Both the position numbers and the translations under genes were made by a program. This document shows positions 9,347 through 17,010 of a stretch of DNA of 64,000 bases, one piece after another. Numbering within the stretch: the stretch's first letter is position 1; each line of letters starts with the position of its first letter. The stretch lies in the NCBI RefSeq assembly GCF_000591055.1, contig NC_020388.1:2232001-2296000 (forward strand), read 5' to 3'. Under the pieces are notes generated by a model. That model saw only the letters and a program-made list of their open reading frames with translations. It ran no database searches and was not told where the DNA came from. This stretch comes from Natronomonas moolapensis 8.8.11. Its GTDB lineage: Archaea; Halobacteriota; Halobacteria; Halobacteriales; Haloarculaceae.

Positions 9347-10060
9347 TCACCCCGAGAGGACGACCCGGTCGCGAAGCCACGCCTCGGCCGCCGCCAGCGC
9401 CTCGCCGTCGCTGTCGCTGATCTTGAGGCGGTTGTGCCCCGCCTCCCGGTCGGGGTAGCAGCCCACCCGAACCCCAAAACGCTCGCGGACCTCGTTGAGA
9501 CGCTCGATGAGACTCGCCTCCGGCTCCTCGGTGTAGAGGTACCGCGAGTCGACGTCGCCGTCGAATTCGTCCGCGACCCGCTCGAACATCCCCTTCATCT
9601 CCGAAGGGATCCCCGGCAGCACGTAGACGTTCTCGAGGACACATCCCGGCGACAACCCGACCGGATTGCGGAGCGGCCGCGACCCTGCCGGGATCGCCGC
9701 CTCCGCCGCGACGTCGACGTTCAGTTCGGGGTAGTCGTCGGCGATCGCCTCGAGGTGCCGTTCGACGTCCGCCCGGGCGAGGTCGTTCTCGACGAGTTCC
9801 CGATCGAACGCCGCCGCCACGCTGTCCATCGTCACGTCGTCTGGAGTCCCTCCGAGGCCGCCGGTTACGACGACCGCGTCGAAGCGCTCGCTGTAGCGTC
9901 GGGTCGCTTCGGCGATGACGTCCGTCTCGTCGGGCACGGTCAACACGCGCTCCGTGGTCACGCCGCGCTCGGCGAGTTCCGCGGCGAGCCACCTCGCGTT
10001 CGTGTTCGTCGTATCGCCGTCGAGGAGCTCGTCGCCGACCGTCAACAGGGTCGCGTTCAT
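9347..10060 (-). CDS. Molybdopterin-binding / CinA N-terminal domain protein
   Basis: A 237-residue MoCF-fold protein of the CinA/COG1058 type. Visible marks are the N-terminal TVGDELLDGDTTNTNARWLA, the loop VVTGGLGGTPDDVTMD near residue 65, and VLPGIPSEMKGMF near residue 150. Bacterial CinA has a second, nicotinamide-nucleotide amidase domain; this archaeal form lacks it. Family members hydrolyse ADP-ribose or bind molybdopterin, so the substrate is uncertain. It lies 22 bases upstream of the end of the HNH gene, on the same strand, and starts at an ATG followed immediately by conserved sequence. Confidence 0.88.
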   Translation of the reverse strand: MNATLLTVGDELLDGDTTNTNARWLAAELAERGVTTERVLTVPDETDVIAEATRRYSERFDAVVVTGGLGGTPDDVTMDSVAAAFDRELVENDLARADVERHLEAIADDYPELNVDVAAEAAIPAGSRPLRNPVGLSPGCVLENVYVLPGIPSEMKGMFERVADEFDGDVDSRYLYTEEPEASLIERLNEVRERFGVRVGCYPDREAGHNRLKISDSDGEALAAAEAWLRDRVVLSG

Positions 10061-10082
10061 ACCGCCGATTCGGTCGCTGCGC

Positions 10083-10898
10083 TCAAAAAGTCGCCGCCGG
10101 GGGCGTGGCCGCCCGGAGACGCGCCGGGACGACGTTTCCGAACTCGGCGCTACGGTGACACGCCGGACACAGACAGGCGAGGTTGTCGAGGTAGTGGGCG
10201 TCGAACTCGGCGGTCACGGGCGTCTCAACGAACGCCCGAACCGGCACGATGTGGTGGACGTCGGGGTTGCGACCGAGTTCCTCGGCCGTCGTCCCACAGA
10301 GGACGCACTCGCGGCCGTCGCGCTCGAGCGCGCGTCGTCTGGCCTGCCGCCAGCCCCGCCCGTAGTTCGGGTTCGAACCGCCCTTCCAGTTCGGATGCCC
10401 CTCCCCGGTGAAACGCTCCGAGAGCCACTCGTGTTGGCACTCGGCGGAGCAGAAGACGTGTTCGGAACGCAACCGACTAGGATAGCGTTCGACGGCGTGA
10501 CCGCACCGATCGCACGATACGGTTCGCTTCCCACCGCCCCACCGTGGATTTCGTTCGCCACGTATATTACGGTCGCACCGCCACGCCTCGTTTTCGACGC
10601 ACGTACTACAGTACAGCCCCTCCTTTTCCGACGGGTAGTACTGGAACTCCGTCGAACAGATCTCACACTCCGTCGTCTCTTTGCCCCCGTTCCAATTCGG
10701 GTTGTTTTCGCCCTCGAACGACTCCGAAGCGACGAGACACGCCTCCGAGCAGTACCGTTTCTCGTGCGGGGAGTGAAATTCCGTCTCGCAGTGATCACAC
10801 GTTCTGTTCGGCAACACCTCGCCGTGGACGCTGCTGTGGTGGACGGCGAGGCCCCGCCGAGTATCGAACGAATCGCCGCACGACGGACACTGATGCAT
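10083..10898 (-). CDS. Zinc-finger HNH endonuclease with NUMOD3-like motifs
   Basis: A 271-residue multi-zinc-finger nuclease. Residues 1-28 are a C2H2-type finger (CPSCGDSFDTRRGLAVHHSSVH). Several treble-clef CxxC pairs follow, separated by three copies of a GExNPxWxGG motif (GENNPNWNGG, GERNPRWGGG, GEGHPNWKGG), which resembles the NUMOD3 DNA-binding module of phage and intron homing endonucleases. The C-terminus is an HNH nuclease: CVLCG, DVHHIVPVRAF, then YLDNLACLCPACHR. ATG at 10898 begins right at the first finger. tRNA-His lies 89 bases upstream on the same strand. It may be a free-standing homing-type or defence nuclease; its target is unknown. Confidence 0.8.
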   Translation of the reverse strand: MHQCPSCGDSFDTRRGLAVHHSSVHGEVLPNRTCDHCETEFHSPHEKRYCSEACLVASESFEGENNPNWNGGKETTECEICSTEFQYYPSEKEGLYCSTCVENEAWRCDRNIRGERNPRWGGGKRTVSCDRCGHAVERYPSRLRSEHVFCSAECQHEWLSERFTGEGHPNWKGGSNPNYGRGWRQARRRALERDGRECVLCGTTAEELGRNPDVHHIVPVRAFVETPVTAEFDAHYLDNLACLCPACHRSAEFGNVVPARLRAATPPAATF

Positions 10899-10987
10899 GC
10901 TCTCGGTTCCCTGACTATCGTATGAAAATGTTCGCTGGAGCGTACGCTGGCCGTCTTCCACGTCGCGTTCGTGTAAAGAATTTGTCA

Positions 10988-11059
10988 GTCCGGGTGCGGA
11001 AATTGAATCCGCCTCACAGCCGCCACAGGGCTGTAGGATGCCACTACCCCAACCCGGAC
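10988..11059 (-). tRNA. tRNA-His (GTG)
   Basis: Read on the minus strand, GTCCGGGT at the 5' end pairs with ACCCGGAC at the 3' end, giving the G-1:C73 pair typical of tRNA-His. The D arm is GGGGTAGTGGCATCC. The anticodon stem ACAGCC/GGCTGT closes the loop CTGTGGC with anticodon GTG. The T arm GCGGA-TTCAATT-TCCGC is perfectly paired. There is no intron and no encoded CCA. A TATA box lies about 31 bases upstream. Confidence 0.95.
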
Positions 11060-11085
11060 ACGCACTAGTATGTAGTGTACTGCAA

Positions 11086-11094
11086 TTTATATAC
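11086..11094 (-). promoter_or_regulatory. TATA box for tRNA-His
   Basis: On the minus strand this reads GTATATAAA, a strong archaeal TATA element centred about 31 bases before the tRNA-His 5' end. The divergent plus-strand gene at 11199 is too far away to be its main target. Confidence 0.6.
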
Positions 11095-11198
11095 GTTTCG
11101 GATTGAAGTGTAACCGCAACGCGGGAACACACGACCCTCGATACCTTTTCGAACCCACCGTCCGTGGGTTTTTTACCCCCGACCGACTACCGGCGTTC

Positions 11199-11654
11199 GT
11201 GGCGATCACGGACAAAATCTACGTCAAAAACCACCGTCAGCTCGCCTCCCAACTCGACGCGAGCTTCCCGAAGAGCGCCTTCTCCGGTGCGACGCTCGAT
11301 ATTCTCTTCACCGGCGACGGCATCGCGAAACTCGACGAGGCCTCCCGAGACCGGGTACTGGAGTTCGCGGAGGACTTCCTCGACTGTGACTGCCAGGGCC
11401 ACCCCCACTGTGGCTGCCCCGAGCGGAAGTTCGTCTCGTATCTCCTGGAGCTTCGCGCGCAGGGGCTCGGTCCCGACGCCGTCGTCGACGTGATGGGCGA
11501 CGACTACATGTTGTACGCGTATCCGGGCGACGTGCTCTCCTTTCTCGACGACGCCGTCCGGACGCTGGAGGCGGCCGAGCGGCTCGCGGACGTCGACGGC
11601 CGCCCGGACGCCGAAGAGCGGATCGGGCGGCGGAAGCGACAGCTCTCGCGGTAG
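11199..11654 (+). CDS. Small cysteine-cluster protein resembling a DUF5814 N-terminal domain
   Basis: A 151-residue protein beginning with GTG (AITDKIYVKNHRQLASQL). It contains a cysteine cluster CDCQGHPHCGCPERKF near residue 68 that could bind zinc, and a conserved tail YMLYAYPGDVLSFLDDAVRTLEA. From memory this matches the haloarchaeal family DUF5814, seen alone or fused to helicase-like proteins; I cannot name a function. Longer upstream starts would run through the intergenic region without conserved features. It faces the tRNA-His/HNH unit and converges with the ribbon-helix-helix gene. Confidence 0.75.
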   Translation: MAITDKIYVKNHRQLASQLDASFPKSAFSGATLDILFTGDGIAKLDEASRDRVLEFAEDFLDCDCQGHPHCGCPERKFVSYLLELRAQGLGPDAVVDVMGDDYMLYAYPGDVLSFLDDAVRTLEAAERLADVDGRPDAEERIGRRKRQLSR

Positions 11655-11698
11655 CTACGACCGAAGCGGGGCGACGAACCCGTCCCCGGGAAACCGAT

Positions 11699-12124
11699 TC
11701 AGCCCAGCCGGAACGGCTCCTCCTCGCCCTCGTCGCCGTCGAGGTCCTCAAGTTGGATGACCTCGTCGGCCTCCTGTTCTTCGACCTGCTGGCTGAGTTT
11801 CGTGACGTACTGTTTGTACTCGTCGAGCTGTTCGCGGAGGTGTTCGGCCTCCAGCTCGAGGCGTTCGTGCTCGCGGACGAAGCTCTTCGGCACCTCGACC
11901 TTCGGCGGGAAGCTTTCTGAGGCGGAAGCGGTCTCGGAGGCGCTGCCGCCTTTGAGTTCGTGCTCCGGGACGACCCGGACCTGCCCGTCGTGAGCAACGA
12001 GGGTGTCCACGTAGTCGCGGAACACGGCCGACAGGGAGATGTCGCGCTCCTCGGCGATCTCCCTGAGGGTCTCGAACGCCTCCTCGTTCACCCGAAAGGA
12101 GATCGTCTTGTTCTTGTTGCCCAT
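11699..12124 (-). CDS. Ribbon-helix-helix DNA-binding protein with C-terminal coiled coil
   Basis: A 141-residue protein. Residues 1-45 (KTISFRVNEEAFETLREIAEERDISLSAVFRDYVDTLVA) have the strand-helix-helix pattern of CopG/RHH dimers that bind the major groove. A linker rich in Ser/Glu follows, then a charged coiled coil around residues 80-125 and an acidic tail. Probably a transcriptional regulator or chromosome-associated protein; no toxin partner is adjacent, so an antitoxin role is not supported. A TATA box sits about 29 bases upstream of the ATG, so the transcript is nearly leaderless. Confidence 0.82.
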   Translation of the reverse strand: MGNKNKTISFRVNEEAFETLREIAEERDISLSAVFRDYVDTLVAHDGQVRVVPEHELKGGSASETASASESFPPKVEVPKSFVREHERLELEAEHLREQLDEYKQYVTKLSQQVEEQEADEVIQLEDLDGDEGEEEPFRLG

Positions 12125-12149
12125 TATTGTCGTGATTCGTGTACCCAGA

Positions 12150-12157
12150 AGTATAAG
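12150..12157 (-). promoter_or_regulatory. TATA box for the ribbon-helix-helix gene
   Basis: On the minus strand this reads about GCTTATAC, centred ~29 bases before the ATG at 12124, the spacing expected for a leaderless haloarchaeal transcript. Confidence 0.5.
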
Positions 12158-12699
12158 CGTTCGTCAGACGCGCGTCTGTCGGCCACCGGTGGTCTGCCTG
12201 TTTGCTATTCCAGCGTCCGGGGCCTTCCTTCGGATCCACTTATAAACAGTCGCGGCTCCATCCGATCTCCCGTGTGTCTCCGGGTTTATATATCGATCGC
12301 CGCCTCACACTCCTTCGAAGCCCTCCCCCGGGCCGGCCTCTGAGGCCGCTGAGGTCCGCGTCCCACCACGACCGCACCGTCTGACACTCTCCCGTCCGAC
12401 ACCGCAACCGCGTCCGCAGACCACACGCCTCCCCAACCGACTGCGCTGCTCGGTCGTTCGCGGTGCTCACTTCCTGCGCTGCTCATCCCTCGCACGTTGG
12501 ATTCGCGCCGGCCCTCGGGGGTCGGCTCGCTTCGCTCGCCGCCCGCCTCGGGCACGGCTCCGAGCGCGCGCCATCGCACCGCGGGAGAACTTATAAATGA
12601 ACTGAAAGGGTATGCAAATCAGCGAGCGGTATACGTGATCCGACGACCCCCGTCGGGGGCAACAAAAGGCCTATGCGGGGAACCGACGACCGTTCGGAC
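12158..12699. other. Gene-free GC-rich stretch with three TATA-like boxes
   Basis: I see no convincing gene in this ~540-base stretch. TATA-like elements occur at about 12240-12247 (CTTATAAA), 12285-12293 (TTATATAT) and 12590-12597 (CTTATAAA). The middle is a GC-rich tract with short palindromes such as GGCCTCTGAGGCC. A minus-strand frame from 12579 to 12286 contains the peptide GGERSEPTPEGRRE, a string I recall as a translated artefact in many haloarchaeal genomes, suggesting a dispersed DNA or RNA repeat rather than a protein. The rightmost TATA could instead drive hisI with a long leader. Confidence 0.45.
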
Positions 12700-13062
12700 A
12701 TGAGCGTCGATCTCGCCTTCTCGGAGAACGAACTGCTGCCGGCGATCGCCCAGGACGCGTCGTCGGGCGAAGTGTTGATGTTGGCCTACGTCACCCCCGA
12801 AGCCGTCGAGCGTACCCGCGAGACCGGGGAGGCCCACTACTACTCGCGGAGCCGCGAGGAGCTCTGGCACAAAGGCGGCACCAGTGGCCACGTCCAGCGC
12901 GTCGAGGAGGTCCGCGTCGACTGCGACGGCGACGCACTCCTCTATCTCGTCGACCAGGAGGGCGGGGCCTGCCACACCGGGCACCGGAGCTGTTTCTACC
13001 GGACGATCGGCGGCGAGGTCGTCGGCGAGGAGGTCTTCGACCCCGAGGCGGTGTACGAGTGA
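12700..13062 (+). CDS. hisI: Phosphoribosyl-AMP cyclohydrolase
   Basis: Opens the adenine ring of PR-AMP in histidine biosynthesis, needing Zn and Mg. The 120-residue protein carries the family motifs [19 protein letters not shown], the metal-binding [21 protein letters not shown] and HRSCFYR. Length fits the stand-alone HisI form; there is no HisE domain. I prefer ATG at 12700 ([12 protein letters not shown]), which matches the usual haloarchaeal N-terminus; an ATG at 12673 would add nine residues. The coiled-coil gene begins three bases after its stop, so the two are probably co-transcribed. Confidence 0.95.
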   Translation: MSVDLAFSENELLPAIAQDASSGEVLMLAYVTPEAVERTRETGEAHYYSRSREELWHKGGTSGHVQRVEEVRVDCDGDALLYLVDQEGGACHTGHRSCFYRTIGGEVVGEEVFDPEAVYE

Positions 13063-13065
13063 TCG

Positions 13066-14199
13066 ATGACAGACGAGACCGACTCGACGGCCGCGGACGA
13101 CCTCGTCGCCGCCAGGGGGCGCCTCGAGGCGCTCCGATCCCGCCTCGACGCGACGGGACTGGATCGCTCGGAACTGGAGACTGTCGCCGACGCCTACCGC
13201 GGGGTCGAGACGGTCCTCGAGCGCTGGGAGGAGCGCGCCACCGACTGGGACGACTTCGAGGGGTACGTCAAATTCAGAGACGACTTAGCGGAGACCCTCG
13301 AGTCGATCCCCGACGACGTCCCCGAGCGCGAGGCGTTCCTCGAAGCCGACGAGCACGTGACGACCGGCGGCGTCTCGAAGTCCCTCCGGGCGGGCGATTT
13401 CGACGCTGCCCGCGAGGCGCTGGCCCCGGCCAGGGAGTATGCGGACCTCCGTGCGGACCTCGAGTCGGCGCTCGAGGAACGCCGCGGGGCCGAACGGCGC
13501 GCCGAGCGCCGGAGGGAGGAACTCCGCGAGCGAATCGAGACGCTCGAGGGACTCCTCGAACTCGGCGAGGCGGACCTCGACGCGCCGACGGAGCGGCTCG
13601 AGGAGCCGATACGGGCGTACGATGACACGATCGAGGACGCGTTCGGGACGTTCCGCCAGGAGGCCCCCGCGGCGGCGTTTCTCGGGTTCGTCGAACGGGC
13701 TGCCCACACTCCCTTCGTCGACTACGAGTCGCCGCCGGAGAACCTCTTGGAGTACGTCCGGACGCGAGCGGCAGGGGAGTACTCCGTCGCGGAGCTGCTC
13801 GAGTTCGCCGACTACTCGACCTCAAAGCTCTCACACTACGTCGACGACGCGGCCCTGCTGAAACGCCGGGTGGCGACGAACCGGGCGTACCTCGAGCGGC
13901 TCTCGGCGGCTCCGTTGTCGATCGGCTGGCCCCCCGAGTCGGCCGGGACGCTCCGTTTTCGGATCGAGGAGCTGCTCGGTCTCGTCGGGACGGTCGCCGA
14001 CGATTCGGCCGTCTCGACGCTTCGCGAAATCCGCGAGTTGACGCGGGCCGAAGCGTACGAACGCATTCGAGAGGCCGCCCGCGCCGACGCGGAACTGGCC
14101 GACGAGCAGCGACGGAAACTCGAACGCGGCGAACTCGAAACCGAGTGTTCGGCCGCCCGCGAGGAACTCGAACGTCTCGAGGCCCTTCTCTCGGAGTAG
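13066..14199 (+). CDS. Coiled-coil protein of unknown function downstream of hisI
   Basis: A very acidic 377-residue protein with no recognised catalytic motif. Heptad-like charged stretches occur around residues 10-50, 125-185 and 335-377 (ERRGAERRAERRREELRERIETLEGLLEL; RKLERGELETECSAAREELERLEALL). The middle, around residues 200-330, is more globular and includes FADYSTSKLSHYVDDAALLKRRV, which could be a helix-turn-helix-like segment. From memory it is a haloarchaeal family often found next to hisI. It starts three bases after hisI, so it is likely translated with it. I cannot assign a function. Confidence 0.75.
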   Translation: MTDETDSTAADDLVAARGRLEALRSRLDATGLDRSELETVADAYRGVETVLERWEERATDWDDFEGYVKFRDDLAETLESIPDDVPEREAFLEADEHVTTGGVSKSLRAGDFDAAREALAPAREYADLRADLESALEERRGAERRAERRREELRERIETLEGLLELGEADLDAPTERLEEPIRAYDDTIEDAFGTFRQEAPAAAFLGFVERAAHTPFVDYESPPENLLEYVRTRAAGEYSVAELLEFADYSTSKLSHYVDDAALLKRRVATNRAYLERLSAAPLSIGWPPESAGTLRFRIEELLGLVGTVADDSAVSTLREIRELTRAEAYERIREAARADAELADEQRRKLERGELETECSAAREELERLEALLSE

Positions 14200-14235
14200 C
14201 GAACGCGACCGGTAGGCCAGCGCGGCCGGGCAACG

Positions 14236-15603
14236 TTACGCGTCGTTCGCTATCGCCTCGTAGATCGCTTCGAGCAACGCCTCGGCACGGTCGTCCTGGC
14301 GTGCCTCGGCGTACAGCCGGACGAGCGGTTCGGTACCGCTCGGCCGGACGAGCACCCAGCCGTCGCCGTAGTCGAGCCGATAGCCGTCGATGGTCGTCAG
14401 TTCGGCGTCGGCCCACTGCGCGTACGATTCGGCCGCCGACAGCATCGCCTCGCACTCCTCGGGATCGCCGTACTCGAGGTTTCGGCGGCGGGTGACGTAC
14501 TCGCCGTAGTCGGCGGCGATCTCGCTCGCCGGCCGGTCGACGAGTAAATCGAGAACCCGCGCGGCGGTGTAGGCCCCGTCGCGGGCGATCCGGAACTCCG
14601 GGAAGAACACCCCTCCGTTGCCTTCCCCGGCGATCGGGACCGACCGCCCCGATGAACGGAGTTCGCGGATCCGTGTGATGAGGTGCGTGCTCCCGATAGG
14701 CGTCAACGCCACCTCCGCCCCGGCTGTCTCGACCACGTCGACGAGCCGTTGGGAGACGTTGACCGCGGAGACGAAGGCGTCACCCGCGTCGAGTTCCGCG
14801 GCCGCGAGCGCGGCGAAAGAGGCTTCGCCGTCGACGTGGCGTCCCTCCTCGTCGACGAAGATGGCGCGGTCGGCGTCGCCGTCGTGGGCGATCCCGACGT
14901 CGGCGTCGCTCGCGCGGACGAGGCGCCGCAGATCCGAGAGGTTCGCGGCGAGTGGCTCCGGGTCCCGCCCGGGGAAGTGACCGTCCGGTTGTGCGTTGAC
15001 GGTCACGACCCGACAGCCCAACTCCCGAAAGAACCCGGGGCTGGTGAGACAGCCGGCGCCGTGGCCGGGGTCCAACGCGACCGTGAGGTCGGCGCCGGCG
15101 ATCCGATCGCGTCGGCCCTCGGCTTCGAGGGTGTCTAACAGCTCCCGAACGTACGCGTCGTCGGCGTCCGTGACCGACCGGCTTCGGCCGACAGACGCGT
15201 ACCCGACACCCCCTTCGTCTCCCTCGGAGAGCCGGTCTTCGATCCGTTCGAGCGTCGGCTTCGGGAACTCGACGCCGTCGTCCCCGATCAGTTTCACGCC
15301 GTTGTACGCCGGCGGGTTGTGACTCGCCGTGATCATCACAGCGGGTACACCGTGGCGGTCGGCGTACGCTTGTACGCCCGGCGTGGGGAGAACGCCGAGT
15401 CGGTCGACGTCGGCTCCGATGGACGCGAGCGTTCCGGCGGCAACGTCGGCGAGCATCCGTCCGGTCGTCCGCGTGTCGCGAGCGAGCGCGACTGTCTCGG
15501 CGCCCAGTGTCTCACCGGCCGCCGAGGCAATACGGCCGACGAACGCCGGCGTCAGCCCGTCTCCGACGACGCCACGAACGCCGCTCGATCCGAATACGTC
15601 CAT
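14236..15603 (-). CDS. Phosphoglucosamine/phosphomannomutase family protein
   Basis: A 455-residue alpha-D-phosphohexomutase. The phosphoserine loop is ITASHNPPAYNG (Ser near residue 95), the metal loop HDGDADRAIFVDE (near 230) replaces the usual DGDGDR with DGDADR, the sugar loop is GEGNGGVFFPEF (near 315), and the phosphate loop RPSGTEPLVRLYAEA is near the C-terminus. All four domains of the family are present. It interconverts hexose-1- and -6-phosphates, most likely glucosamine or mannose, for surface glycans. ATG at 15603 (MDVFGSSGVRGVV) matches the family N-terminus; the in-frame extension to 15741 is not needed. Confidence 0.9.
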   Translation of the reverse strand: MDVFGSSGVRGVVGDGLTPAFVGRIASAAGETLGAETVALARDTRTTGRMLADVAAGTLASIGADVDRLGVLPTPGVQAYADRHGVPAVMITASHNPPAYNGVKLIGDDGVEFPKPTLERIEDRLSEGDEGGVGYASVGRSRSVTDADDAYVRELLDTLEAEGRRDRIAGADLTVALDPGHGAGCLTSPGFFRELGCRVVTVNAQPDGHFPGRDPEPLAANLSDLRRLVRASDADVGIAHDGDADRAIFVDEEGRHVDGEASFAALAAAELDAGDAFVSAVNVSQRLVDVVETAGAEVALTPIGSTHLITRIRELRSSGRSVPIAGEGNGGVFFPEFRIARDGAYTAARVLDLLVDRPASEIAADYGEYVTRRRNLEYGDPEECEAMLSAAESYAQWADAELTTIDGYRLDYGDGWVLVRPSGTEPLVRLYAEARQDDRAEALLEAIYEAIANDA

Positions 15604-15699
15604 ACCTGTTTCGTCCGACGGGGACGATAAAATGGGTTCCGGCGGACGGTAGCCTCGTCCGGAAACGGGGGCTGGGGAGCCCCCGAGCGAGACGGCAGA

Positions 15700-16038
15700 A
15701 TGGAGAGCTATCGCGTCAACGGGCACGTCAACCGAGGACACCTGGACACTTTAGATTACACGCCACAGCATATATCGGACGCTAGCACAACGTTCGATCC
15801 CCCGGCTTCGATCGGGTACGACCGGTTCGATGCCGCTGCGAACGCCGACGGCCTCGAGGTTCGTGTCGTCACCGACGAGTTGCCGTACGCGGTCGTGCTG
15901 TTCGACGAGGCGGGGATCGGGCTGTTCGGGTACGAGGGGGGCATCCTTGTCGGGGCTATCTTCAGCGACGATCCGGACGTGATGTCGTGGGGCGAGTGCG
16001 TGTTCAGGCGGACGCTTTGGCGCTCGGAGAAAATATAA
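15700..16038 (+). pseudogene. C-terminal fragment of a FilR1/DUF1724-type transcriptional regulator
   Basis: An open frame of 112 residues. The last ~80 residues, LEVRVVTDELPYAVVLFDEAGIGLFGYEG to the end, resemble the C-terminal ligand-binding half of the TrmB-like FilR1 (DUF1724) regulators of haloarchaea, including the DELPYAVVLFDE strand-turn and a SDDPDVMSWGECVFRR helix near the terminus. The ~180-residue N-terminal part with the DNA-binding helix-turn-helix is absent, and the first ~30 residues look unrelated. I read it as the remnant of a truncated gene. It may also serve as the promoter-bearing upstream region of the next gene (AAATATAAAC at 16031-16040). Confidence 0.5.
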
Positions 16039-16070
16039 ACGCTTTCGACGGCGAAGCGACAACAGTGCGC

Positions 16071-16847
16071 ATGAGCGACGACGACATCACTCTCACAGAA
16101 AAGCGCGTCTACGCCGGCGGTGGCGGCGTGACGACCGCCGCAGTCGCCTCCGATGTCGGCCTGGCGCGGGTGTCCATCTCCGACGACATCGTCGGCGAGT
16201 TCTCGCTCGAGCGTCGCGGGCAGACGACCGCTGTCGCGGCCGTCGACGGGCGGTTTGCGGTCGGTACGCCCCGAGACGTCCTCGTCGGCACCGACGGCGA
16301 CCTCGAAGCGACCGGATTCGGGGACGCTGTGGCGCTCGGCGGCCGGGATGGCCTCGTCGCGAGCGACGGCGAGCGGATCGCCCGCTACGATGGGAGCTGG
16401 CGGACGCTCTCGGAGCTCGACGCCGTCCGGTCGATCGACGGCGGTATGGTGGCGGCGGGGTCCGGCGTCCACCGCCTGGACGGGACCCACGTGGGCCTCG
16501 ATGAGGTCCTCGACGTGTCGGCGGCCGGGACGCCGTTGGCGGCCACCGACGACGGACTGTACTACCTCGCGAACGGCTGGATGCGTGCTCTCGAGGGATC
16601 GTTTCGGGTCGTCGCGAGCGACGGCGAACGTGCCCACGCGGCGACCGAGGACACCCTCTATGAGCGGAACGAGGACGGGACCTGGACTCCGGTCGATCTG
16701 CCTGTCACCGGAGCCGTCGTCGATGTCGCCTACGACGGGGGAGTCTACGCCGTGACTGCCGACGGGACCTGTCTCGCCAACGTCGGGGACGGCTGGCGGC
16801 ACCGCTCGATCGGGTTGACTGGCGTCGTCGGGCTCGCTCTCTTATAA
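16071..16847 (+). CDS. Beta-propeller-like haloarchaeal protein (HVO_0234 type)
   Basis: A 258-residue protein made of repeating short beta-strand units (for example VYAGGGGVTTAAVA, RFAVGTPRDVLVGTDGD, HAATEDTLYERNEDGTW, GVYAVTADGTCLANVGDGW), a pattern typical of a small propeller. From memory it matches a conserved haloarchaeal family exemplified by HVO_0234; the role is unknown. There is no signal peptide, so it is cytoplasmic. ATG at 16071 follows AAATATAAAC by about 35 bases. The stop overlaps another TATA-like CTTATAAAC at 16841. Confidence 0.75.
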   Translation: MSDDDITLTEKRVYAGGGGVTTAAVASDVGLARVSISDDIVGEFSLERRGQTTAVAAVDGRFAVGTPRDVLVGTDGDLEATGFGDAVALGGRDGLVASDGERIARYDGSWRTLSELDAVRSIDGGMVAAGSGVHRLDGTHVGLDEVLDVSAAGTPLAATDDGLYYLANGWMRALEGSFRVVASDGERAHAATEDTLYERNEDGTWTPVDLPVTGAVVDVAYDGGVYAVTADGTCLANVGDGWRHRSIGLTGVVGLALL

Positions 16848-16912
16848 ACGTTGTATCAGCGGACGTGATCGAAACGGCGCGCGGAACGCACGGAGTATCC
16901 GGGGTCGGGTCG

Positions 16913-16975
16913 GCTGCACCGATTCGAACCAGGCCGTCAGCCCGTTCTGGACACGACCAGTTTCACCACGCTCTC
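16913..16975 (-). other. Degenerate tRNA-like sequence
   Basis: On the minus strand a D-arm-like GTGGTGAAACTGGTC is followed by GGGCTGACGGCCTGG and the T-loop consensus GTTCGAATC. The T-stem does not pair (CCTGG against CGGTG), the acceptor ends do not match, and the anticodon stem is poor. The 3' half resembles the intact tRNA-Gln at 45074. It looks like a decayed or partially duplicated tRNA gene rather than a working one. Confidence 0.4.
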
Positions 16976-16980
16976 GGAAG

Positions 16981-16989
16981 CTTATATAT
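16981..16989 (+). promoter_or_regulatory. TATA box for dinB
   Basis: CTTATATAT is centred 26 bases before the dinB ATG at 17011, the standard spacing for a leaderless haloarchaeal mRNA. Confidence 0.65.
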
Positions 16990-17010
16990 CCGGGGACCGG
17001 AACACTGTCT

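Noticed and set aside
11699-12124. Ribbon-helix-helix gene as part of a toxin-antitoxin pair
   Set aside because: No small toxin-like gene is adjacent on either side.
12286-12579. Small protein gene containing GGERSEPTPEGRRE
   Set aside because: The composition is not haloarchaeal-acidic, the TATA box is too close to the ATG, and the string looks like a translated repeat. It is kept as an element of interest rather than a gene.
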